NCBI RefSeq assembly: GCF_025060895.1
Contig: NZ_JANZKV010000255.1
Span: 1,493-34,804 of the forward strand
Direction of reading: 5' to 3'
Length of the DNA: 33,312 nt
Origin: Stieleria sedimenti
GTDB taxonomy: Bacteria > Planctomycetota > Planctomycetia > Pirellulales > Pirellulaceae
The notes beneath the pieces were generated by a model. The model was not told the DNA's origin. It made no database searches and was given only the letters and a program-made list of their open reading frames with translations. Position numbers and translations under genes: made by a program. Below, piece by piece: positions 17,525 through 25,338 of the stretch (within the stretch, counting starts at the first letter, position 1; every line of letters starts with the position of its first letter).

Positions 17525-18529
17525 TCACTGTTCCAAGTCGCCGATCAACATCAGCGACGAGGTGTACCACGTGTGGTCCTTGTACTTGTCAGGCTTGGCA
17601 TCGAAATCGGCTCGATTGCGTTCAAACAGAATCTCTCGCTTGTCCAGCTGTTGCGGTGTCAATTGAATCTTGATGCTGTGTCGGCCGGGGGCGAGTTTCG
17701 AGCCGATGGTCAACGTCGCCATCCGGTGGTAGGTGCAATAGCCATCGATGCGGTTGCGCGAGACTTCGTCGCCGTCGATCTGGACGCGGACCTGACCGCC
17801 ATCGGGTCCCAACACGTCAAACAGAGCGGCGTGCGTGCCTTCGAAGGTGAATGCCAGCGTTGCACCCGGTGCGTCAGCTTGATAGAGCTCGGGCATGTTA
17901 CGCCTAAATCGCTTGGCCAGCGCATGATCCCCGGGAAGCTTGGTCCAGTTTCCGGTCAACATCTCGGGTTTGATGGCCACCATTTTGGCGTGTTCCCAGT
18001 TGTCCTTGCGAAGGGGGGCGATCAAGGCATGGGGTTGCGGGGCATCGCCGGCCGCCGTGAACTTCGGCCAAGATCGTGCGATCACTTCGGTATAGAGACG
18101 GTGCCCGGTTTCGACATGCGGATGAACGCCATCGGTTGAGAAGACCATCGGCTCTGAATCGATGTCCTTTGGTTTGGGGGCTTTGAAAATCAGCTTTCCC
18201 GCCGACTCCAATTGAGCGACTTCGACGCCGAAATGAATCGAAGGGATCGCATAGTGATCGGCCAAGTCTTCCATGGCGCTGGCTGCACGAGGCATCTTGC
18301 CGGACTTCAGATCGGGCAGCATCGCTTGCGTGAGCGTGTAGACAAAACAAATGTCGGTTTTCGGATTGGACGCCCACGTTTGACGCACAATGCCTTCCAT
18401 TGATTGATGGATGCGTTCCGGTGCGGCTCCGCCGTCGTTGACCGCAAATTCCACGAACAGCAAATCCGGTTGGTGCTGCAACGCATCTCGCTGCAGACGA
18501 AACACGCCGAAGCCCTCGACCCCGCCCAC
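17525..18529 (-). pseudogene. SGNH/GDSL hydrolase, N-terminally truncated
   Basis: The surviving frame encodes 334 aa of a planctomycete SGNH-hydrolase family: GVFRLQRDALQHQPDLLFVE, the block III AVND (N31-D32) and the block V D133-G-V-H136 pair, followed by a C-terminal beta domain. The expected first 100 or so residues, with the GGSI/GDS nucleophile serine, are missing. Upstream in the same frame come only five codons and then TAA. The remaining start would be GTG at 18529, without a clear ribosome site. Without the serine the enzyme cannot have normal esterase activity, so I call it a remnant. Homology stops where the thioredoxin-like fragment on the other strand begins. The 3' end faces the kinase gene, 18 nt apart. 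Confidence 0.7.
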
Positions 18530-18655
18530 TTTGACGTCGAAATTTTACACTTGGGTGAGACCACAGATCAGCCGCCGGAGGCAGAACCAGCGGGTGTGAA
18601 GTCGGTCCCCGCCTTGGTGATCAATGGCCAGCCGTTCCATCTCCATCATGGAGCC
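18524..18655 (+). pseudogene. Thioredoxin-like gene fragment (probable)
   Basis: On the plus strand, 44 codons read like the C-terminal half of a thioredoxin-fold protein: HFDVEILHLGE, then AGVKSVPALVINGQPFHL. The SVPALVI piece looks like the cis-proline loop and strand beta-4. There is no CxxC part upstream, because that side is the antisense of the SGNH remnant, and no normal C terminus. It abuts the SGNH break at about 18524-18530. The family assignment is from memory of the pattern and is tentative. Confidence 0.4.
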
Positions 18656-18705
18656 GTGGTATGTTGTAGAAACATTTCGCTCTCCACACAGAAATGAGGT
18701 CCAGT

Positions 18706-19548
18706 ATGTATCGTGTGTTCCTTGTTTGTGCCGCCGTGACGGCGTTGACCGCTGTCGCGGTTTTTTCGAATCCACTTGACGCCGACGACGCGACCAATGA
18801 TCGCGAGCAGGAGCGGAAGATGCGTCTGGAATACCTGACGCAACAGGCGAGGGAGTTCAAAATGTCGCCTGTCAACCAGCAAAGCGTGCTGCTTTCGATG
18901 GAAGAACGCCCCGTTTTGCGGTACACCAACCCTGTTCGTAATTTTTTCACCGATGGCGTCGTGTTTCTTTGGAGACACGATGCAGAACCGGCCGTCCTGG
19001 GCGCGTTGTCGGTGCGTGGAAATGGAAAAGTGTTCTGTGAATTCGCATCGCTGACAGCGACGCCCTTGTATTGCGATCTCGGCCTGCAGCGACCTTGGAC
19101 GCCCGAAAAGAAGGCTCAGGTCGATGTGCCCTTGAAGGTTCGGATACCGGACTCCGATGACGAGAGACGTCAAAAACTTGCGATGCGTCAGCTGATTCGT
19201 CGTTTCTCGGTGTGGATGTATGAAGTTGAAAATCCGGACCAGAAAAAGGAGTTGCGTCTATTGACCAATCCGTTGGTCCAATGGTCGGATTCAGCCGGCA
19301 AATCGTCGATGTGTTTCGGATTCGCCGAGACCAACGACCCCGAGGCCTTGGTCCTGCTTCGCTACACTCCAAAATCGAATACAGGTGGAGGCACCTGGAC
19401 GTACACGCTATCGCGAATGACGTCGCGGCCGTTGGTTTTCGAATTGGATCAAAAAATGATTCATGAGGTCAAAGCCTATTGGCAGAATCCCCAATCTGTC
19501 AAAGACGATTACCTTGAACGGGCACTGGGAGAATATCCAGCGGAATAA
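18706..19548 (+). CDS. Secreted planctomycete protein of unknown function
   Basis: The 280-aa protein has a signal peptide (about 1-22, MYRVFLVCAAVTALTAVAVF) and a mature beta-rich domain. Two similar segments stand out: NPVRNFFTDGVVFLWRHDAEPAVLGAL near the start of the mature part, and NPLVQWSDSAGKSSMCFGFA followed by DPEALVLLRY later, with GTWTYTLSRMTSRPLVF near the end. Proteins of this pattern recur in planctomycete genomes, but I know of no function. ATG at 18706 is preferred over 18694 because GAGGT lies 5 nt upstream. The promoter must lie within the thioredoxin-like remnant or the 50 bp after it. Confidence 0.78.
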   Translation: MYRVFLVCAAVTALTAVAVFSNPLDADDATNDREQERKMRLEYLTQQAREFKMSPVNQQSVLLSMEERPVLRYTNPVRNFFTDGVVFLWRHDAEPAVLGALSVRGNGKVFCEFASLTATPLYCDLGLQRPWTPEKKAQVDVPLKVRIPDSDDERRQKLAMRQLIRRFSVWMYEVENPDQKKELRLLTNPLVQWSDSAGKSSMCFGFAETNDPEALVLLRYTPKSNTGGGTWTYTLSRMTSRPLVFELDQKMIHEVKAYWQNPQSVKDDYLERALGEYPAE

Positions 19549-19657
19549 GACTGCATCAACCAACGAGCGAATGCCCATGGCATCAAGTTGGCAGTGGGTT
19601 GATGACGTTGAAAGCGATCGAGCGACCGACGACCGGCACATTGAACGAGAGTACCTG

Positions 19658-21796
19658 ATGAGACAGAGCTTGCAAAATCCACGACTTCCCAGGCCGGTCT
19701 TTTCGAACGGCTGCTTCGCTTTCGTTGACCGGAAAAGGTCGGTCGATCTTAGGTGGAGACTCCTGCTCCTGATCAATTTGCTGCTTGCACCGCTGGCCGC
19801 GTCGCAGGCCGCTGATCGCTCCGCGGATTCGCCTGCTGTGCACCGCTGTGAAGCATTTTTTAGCGGCACGGCGCGAGCCCTCCGGTGTTTTGGCAGAGAT
19901 GCAGAACCGGAGGGCTCGCGCCCTGCCGCTAAAACTTTCATCAACACAGGGGCGAAATGCTTCACAGCGTTGCCTGATGTGGTCGTTTACGGGGCGACAC
20001 CTGCGGGCATTGCCGCGGCGCTGCATGCCGCAGAAGCAGGCCGCAGCGTTTGGCTGATCGAACCCACCGGACGGATCGGTGGCATGACGACACATGGTCT
20101 GTCGCATTCGGATTTCCACAGCTTCGAAGCGCTCAACGGACCGTTTCTGCATTTCAGTCAGCGGGTCTTGCGGCACTACCAGAAAACGCACGGCAACGAT
20201 TCCGAACAGGCCAAAGACAGCTGGCAAGGCACCCACGGCGAGCCCTCGGTCAACCTGCTGATTTTTGAACGCATGCTCGCCGATACACCGACCATCTCGG
20301 TCCTGACGAATCATCGTCTGGTCCAAGTGGATGTCGAGGACTCAGCGATTACGACGCTGCACTTTTCGCTGCCGGAATCAAAGCAAATCATGGTCAAGCC
20401 AAAGATCGCGATTGATGCGACTTACGAGGGCGACCTGCTGGCCGCGGCTGGCGTTCCATACCGCCTGGGGCGAGAGGCTCGGTCGGAGTACGGCGAATCG
20501 CTCGCGCCGGAAACCTCCGATGACCAGTTGCAGGGCTACAACTTCCGTCTTTGCATGACGCAGAACGAATCGAACCGCGTGCCGATTCCTGTACCGGAAA
20601 ATTACGACCGAGAAGACTATGCGGCGATTGTTCCGCTGGTCAAATCCGGTGCCTTCGATGCCGCCTTCGGTTATCCCGGTCGACGCTTCATCCTGAAGGC
20701 ACACCTGCCGGTGATGCCCAACGGCAAGCACGACATCAACGACGTTTCCAAGGGGTTGGTTCGGCTCTCGTTGCCGGGACACAATCGCGACTATCCCGAA
20801 GGCGACGTCGCCACCCGACGTCGCATTGAGAAGAAACACCTCGACTGGCAACTCGGGCTGATGCACTTCGTCCAGACCGATCCCGCGTTGCCAGATGCCT
20901 TTCGCGAAGCGGCCAAGACGTGGGGGCTGTGTCGCGATGAGTTTGCCGACAGCGGCTACATTCCGCCACAGATATACGTTCGGGAAGCTCGCCGCATGGT
21001 CGGCCAGTACGTCTATACCGAAGCAGACACACAATACGCCCCGAATGATGCCCGCGCCCGCTTGCATCCCGACGCGATCGCGATTGGAGAATACAGCCAC
21101 AACTGTCACGGCACGGATCACGTAGGACCGCTGATCGGCGGACGGCACACCGGTGAGTTTTACAAAGGCGTCGCGCCCTATCAGATTCCCTACGGAGTGC
21201 TCGTGCCGAAGACGATGCGAAATCTGCTCGTTCCGACAGCCTGCAGCGCCAGTCACGTCGGCTTCTGCGCGCTTCGTCTGGAACCGATCTGGATGTCGCT
21301 CGGTGGTGCCGCAGGTGATGCCGCCGACATGGCGTTGGCCGGAAACGTCAGGGTGCAGGATGTCGATGTCGAAGCGTTGAAACGGCGGGTTTGGTCGCGC
21401 GGCGGTGCGACGATCCACGTCAGCGATGTGGGGCCAGGTCACCCGGATTTTATCGCCGTGCAATGGTGGGGCAGCCTCGGCGGATTTCACGGGATCGAGC
21501 CTGCTCCGGCGAAACCAGGCGCGCGCGGCAAACACATTGTCAGTCAGTATTTCGAGGCGTTCCCCGGACATGCGGCCAATCTCGACCAACCGCTCGAGGA
21601 GGAATTGGCGACACGCTGGAATCAACTCGCCCGTCGGCACGGCCTGTCCGTTCCCGCCACCAGCGGCACGCGAGGCGACTGGATTCGAGCCGCGTTCGCG
21701 GCTGCCGATCAGTCGGTGGTTGATGTCCCCGTTTCCGGCGCGTTCGGACCGTCAAGGTGGTCAACGAAACGTGCATGGAAAGACGAGAACGAATAA
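19658..21796 (+). CDS. Secreted FAD-dependent oxidoreductase carrying an in-frame palindromic insert
   Basis: The 712-aa protein belongs to the FAD_oxidored (PF12831) type. It has a long N-region, a signal core RLLLLINLLLAPLAA (34-48) and likely cleavage near 50-52. The Rossmann motif GATPAGIAAALHAAEAGRSV is at 112-131, followed by EPTGRIGGM. Later motifs are ATYEGDLLAAAGVPYRLGRE, YNFRLCMTQNESNRVPIPVP, the REARRMVGQYV helix and a C-terminal FAD-contacting VPTACSASHVGFCALRLEP. Residues 63-104 are encoded by a 126-bp palindromic element, an addition absent from the tandem paralogue. ATG at 19658 has GAGAG upstream; ATGs at 19571 and 19577 are possible alternatives. The stop is 10 nt from the next FAD gene, so the two form an operon. 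The substrate is unknown; oxidation of sugars or alcohols is plausible. Confidence 0.87.
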   Translation: MRQSLQNPRLPRPVFSNGCFAFVDRKRSVDLRWRLLLLINLLLAPLAASQAADRSADSPAVHRCEAFFSGTARALRCFGRDAEPEGSRPAAKTFINTGAKCFTALPDVVVYGATPAGIAAALHAAEAGRSVWLIEPTGRIGGMTTHGLSHSDFHSFEALNGPFLHFSQRVLRHYQKTHGNDSEQAKDSWQGTHGEPSVNLLIFERMLADTPTISVLTNHRLVQVDVEDSAITTLHFSLPESKQIMVKPKIAIDATYEGDLLAAAGVPYRLGREARSEYGESLAPETSDDQLQGYNFRLCMTQNESNRVPIPVPENYDREDYAAIVPLVKSGAFDAAFGYPGRRFILKAHLPVMPNGKHDINDVSKGLVRLSLPGHNRDYPEGDVATRRRIEKKHLDWQLGLMHFVQTDPALPDAFREAAKTWGLCRDEFADSGYIPPQIYVREARRMVGQYVYTEADTQYAPNDARARLHPDAIAIGEYSHNCHGTDHVGPLIGGRHTGEFYKGVAPYQIPYGVLVPKTMRNLLVPTACSASHVGFCALRLEPIWMSLGGAAGDAADMALAGNVRVQDVDVEALKRRVWSRGGATIHVSDVGPGHPDFIAVQWWGSLGGFHGIEPAPAKPGARGKHIVSQYFEAFPGHAANLDQPLEEELATRWNQLARRHGLSVPATSGTRGDWIRAAFAAADQSVVDVPVSGAFGPSRWSTKRAWKDENE
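19844..19969. repeat. 126-bp palindromic element inside a coding sequence
   Basis: Perfect 15-bp ends (CGCTGTGAAGCATTT at 19844-19858 and its complement at 19955-19969) enclose inner arms of 29 bp matching at 28 positions (19858-19886 and 19906-19934), with a 19-nt loop. The inner arm is shared with the intergenic repeat at 4461-4487. The length is exactly 42 codons, the element begins in codon phase and has no stop, so the gene stays open. Confidence 0.88.
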
Positions 21797-21806
21797 TATA
21801 AATCGG

Positions 21807-23876
21807 ATGAAGAAACTTCTTACATTGGCGTTTATTCTCGGGATGACCGCGGCGTCTGCGGGCGCGAACGAGCCGCGCGAAGCAGACGTCATCGTCTACG
21901 GCTCCACCCCGGGGGGCTTTTGCGCCGCGATCGCCGCTGCCCGCGAAGGCGCTTCGGTGATCTTGCTGGAGCCGACCGACCACGTCGGCGCGATGAATAC
22001 CGGCGGGCTGAGCCACTGCGATTCAAACCAGATGGTTCGCAGCACCTTGATGGGACTGTTCGACGAGTGGCACACGCGTGTGGTGAAGGACTACACCGAT
22101 CGCGGACTCAAGGCGCCCTACGACCCGGCGAAAAAAGACCAGTCGCGTTGGACTTTCGAGCCGCACGTTGCGATGCGAGTGACGATGCAGATGCTCGACG
22201 AAGCCGGGGTAACCGTGCTGACCCGGCGCTATCTGAAATCGGTCACAAAAGAAGGTCCGCGGATCAAGTCGCTGGTGACAAAAAACGGCACGTTTACGGC
22301 CAGAGTGTTGATCGATGGCAGCTATGAGGGTGACCTGATGGCCGCCGCGGGAGTCGACTGGACGATCGGTCGGGAAGGCCGCGACGAATATGGCGAATCG
22401 CTGGCGGGGAAGCGGTTCCCGAAGAAGCAGATGAATATCAACGGCTTCGCCGATGACGGCAATCTGTTGCCGCTGATCACCACCGATGATGCCGGACCTG
22501 ATGCGGCGGGCGACAGGAAGATTATGACCTATAGCTTTCGGCTGTGTCTGACGACGGAGCCGAACAACCGCGTGCCGATGCCGACGCCGGACAACTACGA
22601 CCCTGCCCGCTTTGAGATCGTCCGTCGTGCGCTGCAGGCGGGAGAAACACGGATCGGATTCGACCTCTACCCGCTGCCCGGCAATAAACTTGATGGCAAC
22701 AATTCAATCGGAGGACAGTTTTCGATCGGTTTGGTGGGTGGGGGCAACCACTGGCACTCCGCGGACGAAGCCGGCCGGAAGCAGATCTGGGCAACGCACA
22801 AACAATTCACGCTCGAGTTCATCCATTTCCTGACCACCGATCCCGTCGTGCCGAAGTCGATCCGCGACAAATACTCAGAACTTGGGCTGTGCAGAGACGA
22901 ATTCGTCCACGACGACCACTTTTCACCCGCACTCTACGTGCGCGAGTCGCGGCGGATGAAGGGTCTGTATGTGATCAGCCAGAAGGACATCCTGGAAACG
23001 CCAGTTAAGCACGACCCCATCGCGATCTCCTCGTTTCCGATCGACTCGCACGACGTGCAGCGTGTCGCGTTCAAAGACGGAGGCGTGATCAATGAGGGGA
23101 CGATCTTTCCCGTGCGGAATCAAAAGCTGAGGCAAGGATACGCCTACCACGTGCCGTACCGCTCGATTCTGCCCAAGCCAGATCAGTGCGACAACCTGCT
23201 TGTTCCCGTGGCGCTCTCTTGCACGCACGTGGGCATCTCGTCCCTGAGGATCGAAGCCGCGTGGATGGTCATCGGCCAAGCCGCGGGCGTTGCTGCGGCA
23301 CTTGCGGCGGATCAGGACATGGCCGTGCAAAACTTGGATTACGAAACACTCCGCGAGCACCTGCTGGCTCAAAAGCAGGTTTTGGATTTGCCAGAGGCAA
23401 CCGAATCGCCATCTGCGGACGGTTCGATCGCCGCGAAAATGCTCCCGGGAATGGTGCTCGACGATGCACAAGCCATGCTGACCGGTAACTGGTCTCGATC
23501 AACAAACTTCAAACCGTACCTCGAACGCGGATACGTCTTCAGCGGTGAAAAAGAGTCAGAATCAACACCTGACCGTGAAGCGACCGCGAGCTTTCGATTC
23601 ACAGCACCGGCGTCCGGTCGATATCAACTGCTGATGGCTTACTCGGCACACGAGACCCGCGCGAAGAATGTCCCCGTGATCGTGTCGTCGGGCACTCACC
23701 GCAAAACAATTTCGGTGGATCAAACCGTGCCACTACCCGACGGCCACGCCTTTCGCCCGATTGCCACGGTCGATCTGCAGGCGGACACCGACACCGTCAT
23801 TCGAATCACCAACGCAGGCACAACCGGCTTCGTGATCCTGGACGCGCTGCAGTTGCTGCCCCTCCAACCGGAATAG
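21807..23876 (+). CDS. Secreted FAD-dependent oxidoreductase with golvesin/xanthan-lyase-like C-terminal domain
   Basis: The 689-aa protein has a signal peptide (1-20, ending ASAGANEP). The FAD_oxidored (PF12831) fold opens with GSTPGGFCAAIAAAREGASV (32-51), then LLEPTDHVGAMNTGGLSHCD. Shared with the upstream gene are SYEGDLMAAAGVDWTIGREG, YSFRLCLTTEPNNRVPMPTP, RESRRMKGLYV and VPVALSCTHVGISSLRIEA. Residues about 551-689 form a beta sandwich of the golvesin C-terminal/xanthan-lyase CBD type (GNWSRSTNFKPYLERGYVFS through FVILDALQLLP), probably for binding a polysaccharide or other surface. The first paralogue lacks this domain. It starts 10 nt after the preceding stop and ends 9 nt from the convergent DUF1501 gene. 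Confidence 0.9.
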   Translation: MKKLLTLAFILGMTAASAGANEPREADVIVYGSTPGGFCAAIAAAREGASVILLEPTDHVGAMNTGGLSHCDSNQMVRSTLMGLFDEWHTRVVKDYTDRGLKAPYDPAKKDQSRWTFEPHVAMRVTMQMLDEAGVTVLTRRYLKSVTKEGPRIKSLVTKNGTFTARVLIDGSYEGDLMAAAGVDWTIGREGRDEYGESLAGKRFPKKQMNINGFADDGNLLPLITTDDAGPDAAGDRKIMTYSFRLCLTTEPNNRVPMPTPDNYDPARFEIVRRALQAGETRIGFDLYPLPGNKLDGNNSIGGQFSIGLVGGGNHWHSADEAGRKQIWATHKQFTLEFIHFLTTDPVVPKSIRDKYSELGLCRDEFVHDDHFSPALYVRESRRMKGLYVISQKDILETPVKHDPIAISSFPIDSHDVQRVAFKDGGVINEGTIFPVRNQKLRQGYAYHVPYRSILPKPDQCDNLLVPVALSCTHVGISSLRIEAAWMVIGQAAGVAAALAADQDMAVQNLDYETLREHLLAQKQVLDLPEATESPSADGSIAAKMLPGMVLDDAQAMLTGNWSRSTNFKPYLERGYVFSGEKESESTPDREATASFRFTAPASGRYQLLMAYSAHETRAKNVPVIVSSGTHRKTISVDQTVPLPDGHAFRPIATVDLQADTDTVIRITNAGTTGFVILDALQLLPLQPE

Positions 23877-23885
23877 GACCCCACG

Positions 23886-25277
23886 CTAGGCGATGACGTC
23901 GTGGACGACTTGCCCCGAGAGATCGGTCAGGCGGTAATCGCGGCCGGCGTATCGGTACGTCAAACGCTCGTGATCGAAGCCCAACAGGTGCAGCATCGTG
24001 GCGTGGAGGTCATGCACCGAAACCGGGTTCTCGACGGCTTTGAAACCGAACTCATCGGTCGCACCGTAGATCGTACCACCCTTGATGCCTCCGCCCGCCA
24101 TCCAGAGCGAGAAACCCCAGTGATTGTGATCGCGTCCTTGGCTGGCGCCTGATCCGTTTTGGCCCATTTCCACGGACGGCGTCCGTCCGAATTCACCACT
24201 GCACAGGATCAATGTCTTGCCGAGCAGGCCGCGTTGCTTGAGATCTTTGATCAGGCCCGCGATCCCTTGGTCACACTGGTTCGCGACATTGCGGTGGGCG
24301 CCTTTGATGTTGTTGTGACTGTCCCATGGCTGGCCGGCACCGTGCCAAACCTGCACGTACCGCACGCCACGTTCAACCAAACGCCGAGCCAGCAGTAGTT
24401 GGCGATTTTGAATCCCTTCGCCATACAGTTTCAAAATGTGTTCGGACTCCTGATTGGTATCGAACGCGTCGGTGGCTTCCATTTGCATTCGGTAGGCGAG
24501 GTCAAACGACTGGATCCGCGCTTCCAAATCAGCTTCGTCCGGACGCCCAGCCGAGTGCCTGGCATTGAGTGCCTGCAAGACTTCCAGCTGAGCCAGTTGA
24601 TCTGATTGGCTCATCCGCTCGTTGCGAATATGACGAATCAGTTTGGTCGGATCGGTCTGAGCCGTGTCGACCAACGTGCCTTGGTAGCTACCGGGCAGAA
24701 ACGCGGATTGCCAGTTGCCGGCACCAGCGACCGGCAAGCCGCCCGGACACAGCGCGACAAATCCGGGCAGGTTCTGATTCTCGCTGCCCATGCCCCAAGT
24801 CAACCATGATCCGAAACTGGGACGCACCAATCGGGAATGGCCGGTGTTCATCAACATCAGCATCATCTCGTGGCTGGGCAATTCGGCGTACATGGAACGA
24901 ATCACCGCCAATTCGTCGGCGCACTCGGCCACACGCGGGAACAGGTCGCTGATCGGCATCCCACATTCGCCGTGCTGTTTGAACTGAAACGGCGACGGCA
25001 GAGCGACCCCCGTCTTGCGTTCGGTCTGCAGGTTATCAAACGGCAGCATCTGACCGGCTCGACGGGTCAGTTCCGGCTTCGGGTCGAAGGTATCGACCTG
25101 CGACATGCCGCCGTTGAGAAAGATGTGAATCACATGCTCGGCACGAGCCGGAAAATGGCTTGTGGTCTCTGCCGTTGCCGACTGACCGGCCAGCAGATCG
25201 GCCAGCGCCAGTGATCCGACCCCCAGGCCACAGCGTTGGAGAAACTGCCGGCGAGGCGAGATGAAGGAGTTGTCCAT
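23886..25277 (-). CDS. DUF1501 protein, Tat-exported
   Basis: The 463-aa protein has a twin-arginine signal SPRRQFLQRCGLGVGSLALA with R9-R10. It then has the DUF1501 (sulfatase/alkaline-phosphatase-like fold) core: VIHIFLNGGMSQVDTFDPKP, MYAELPSHEMMLMLMNTGH, RYVQVWHGAGQPWDSHNN, LCSGEFGRTP, RDHNHWGFSLWMAGGGIKGG and HDLHATMLHLLGFDHERLTY. The conserved Asp and His residues are those expected of the metal-binding fold, though activity has not been shown for most members. In planctomycetes the gene nearly always follows a PSCyt1/DUF1549/DUF1553 gene, as here with a 61-nt gap. Tat export suggests a folded, cofactor-containing partner. ATG at 25277 is chosen to place the Tat motif at the N terminus. 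Confidence 0.93.
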   Translation of the reverse strand: MDNSFISPRRQFLQRCGLGVGSLALADLLAGQSATAETTSHFPARAEHVIHIFLNGGMSQVDTFDPKPELTRRAGQMLPFDNLQTERKTGVALPSPFQFKQHGECGMPISDLFPRVAECADELAVIRSMYAELPSHEMMLMLMNTGHSRLVRPSFGSWLTWGMGSENQNLPGFVALCPGGLPVAGAGNWQSAFLPGSYQGTLVDTAQTDPTKLIRHIRNERMSQSDQLAQLEVLQALNARHSAGRPDEADLEARIQSFDLAYRMQMEATDAFDTNQESEHILKLYGEGIQNRQLLLARRLVERGVRYVQVWHGAGQPWDSHNNIKGAHRNVANQCDQGIAGLIKDLKQRGLLGKTLILCSGEFGRTPSVEMGQNGSGASQGRDHNHWGFSLWMAGGGIKGGTIYGATDEFGFKAVENPVSVHDLHATMLHLLGFDHERLTYRYAGRDYRLTDLSGQVVHDVIA

Positions 25278-25338
25278 GATGATCTTGCTCGTGTAAGGAT
25301 CGTTGCGCGACCGATGAGTCAACGAATCGGTAGGCCGG

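Noticed and set aside
20378-21640. 420-codon open frame on the minus strand
   Set aside because: It is the antisense shadow of the first FAD oxidoreductase.
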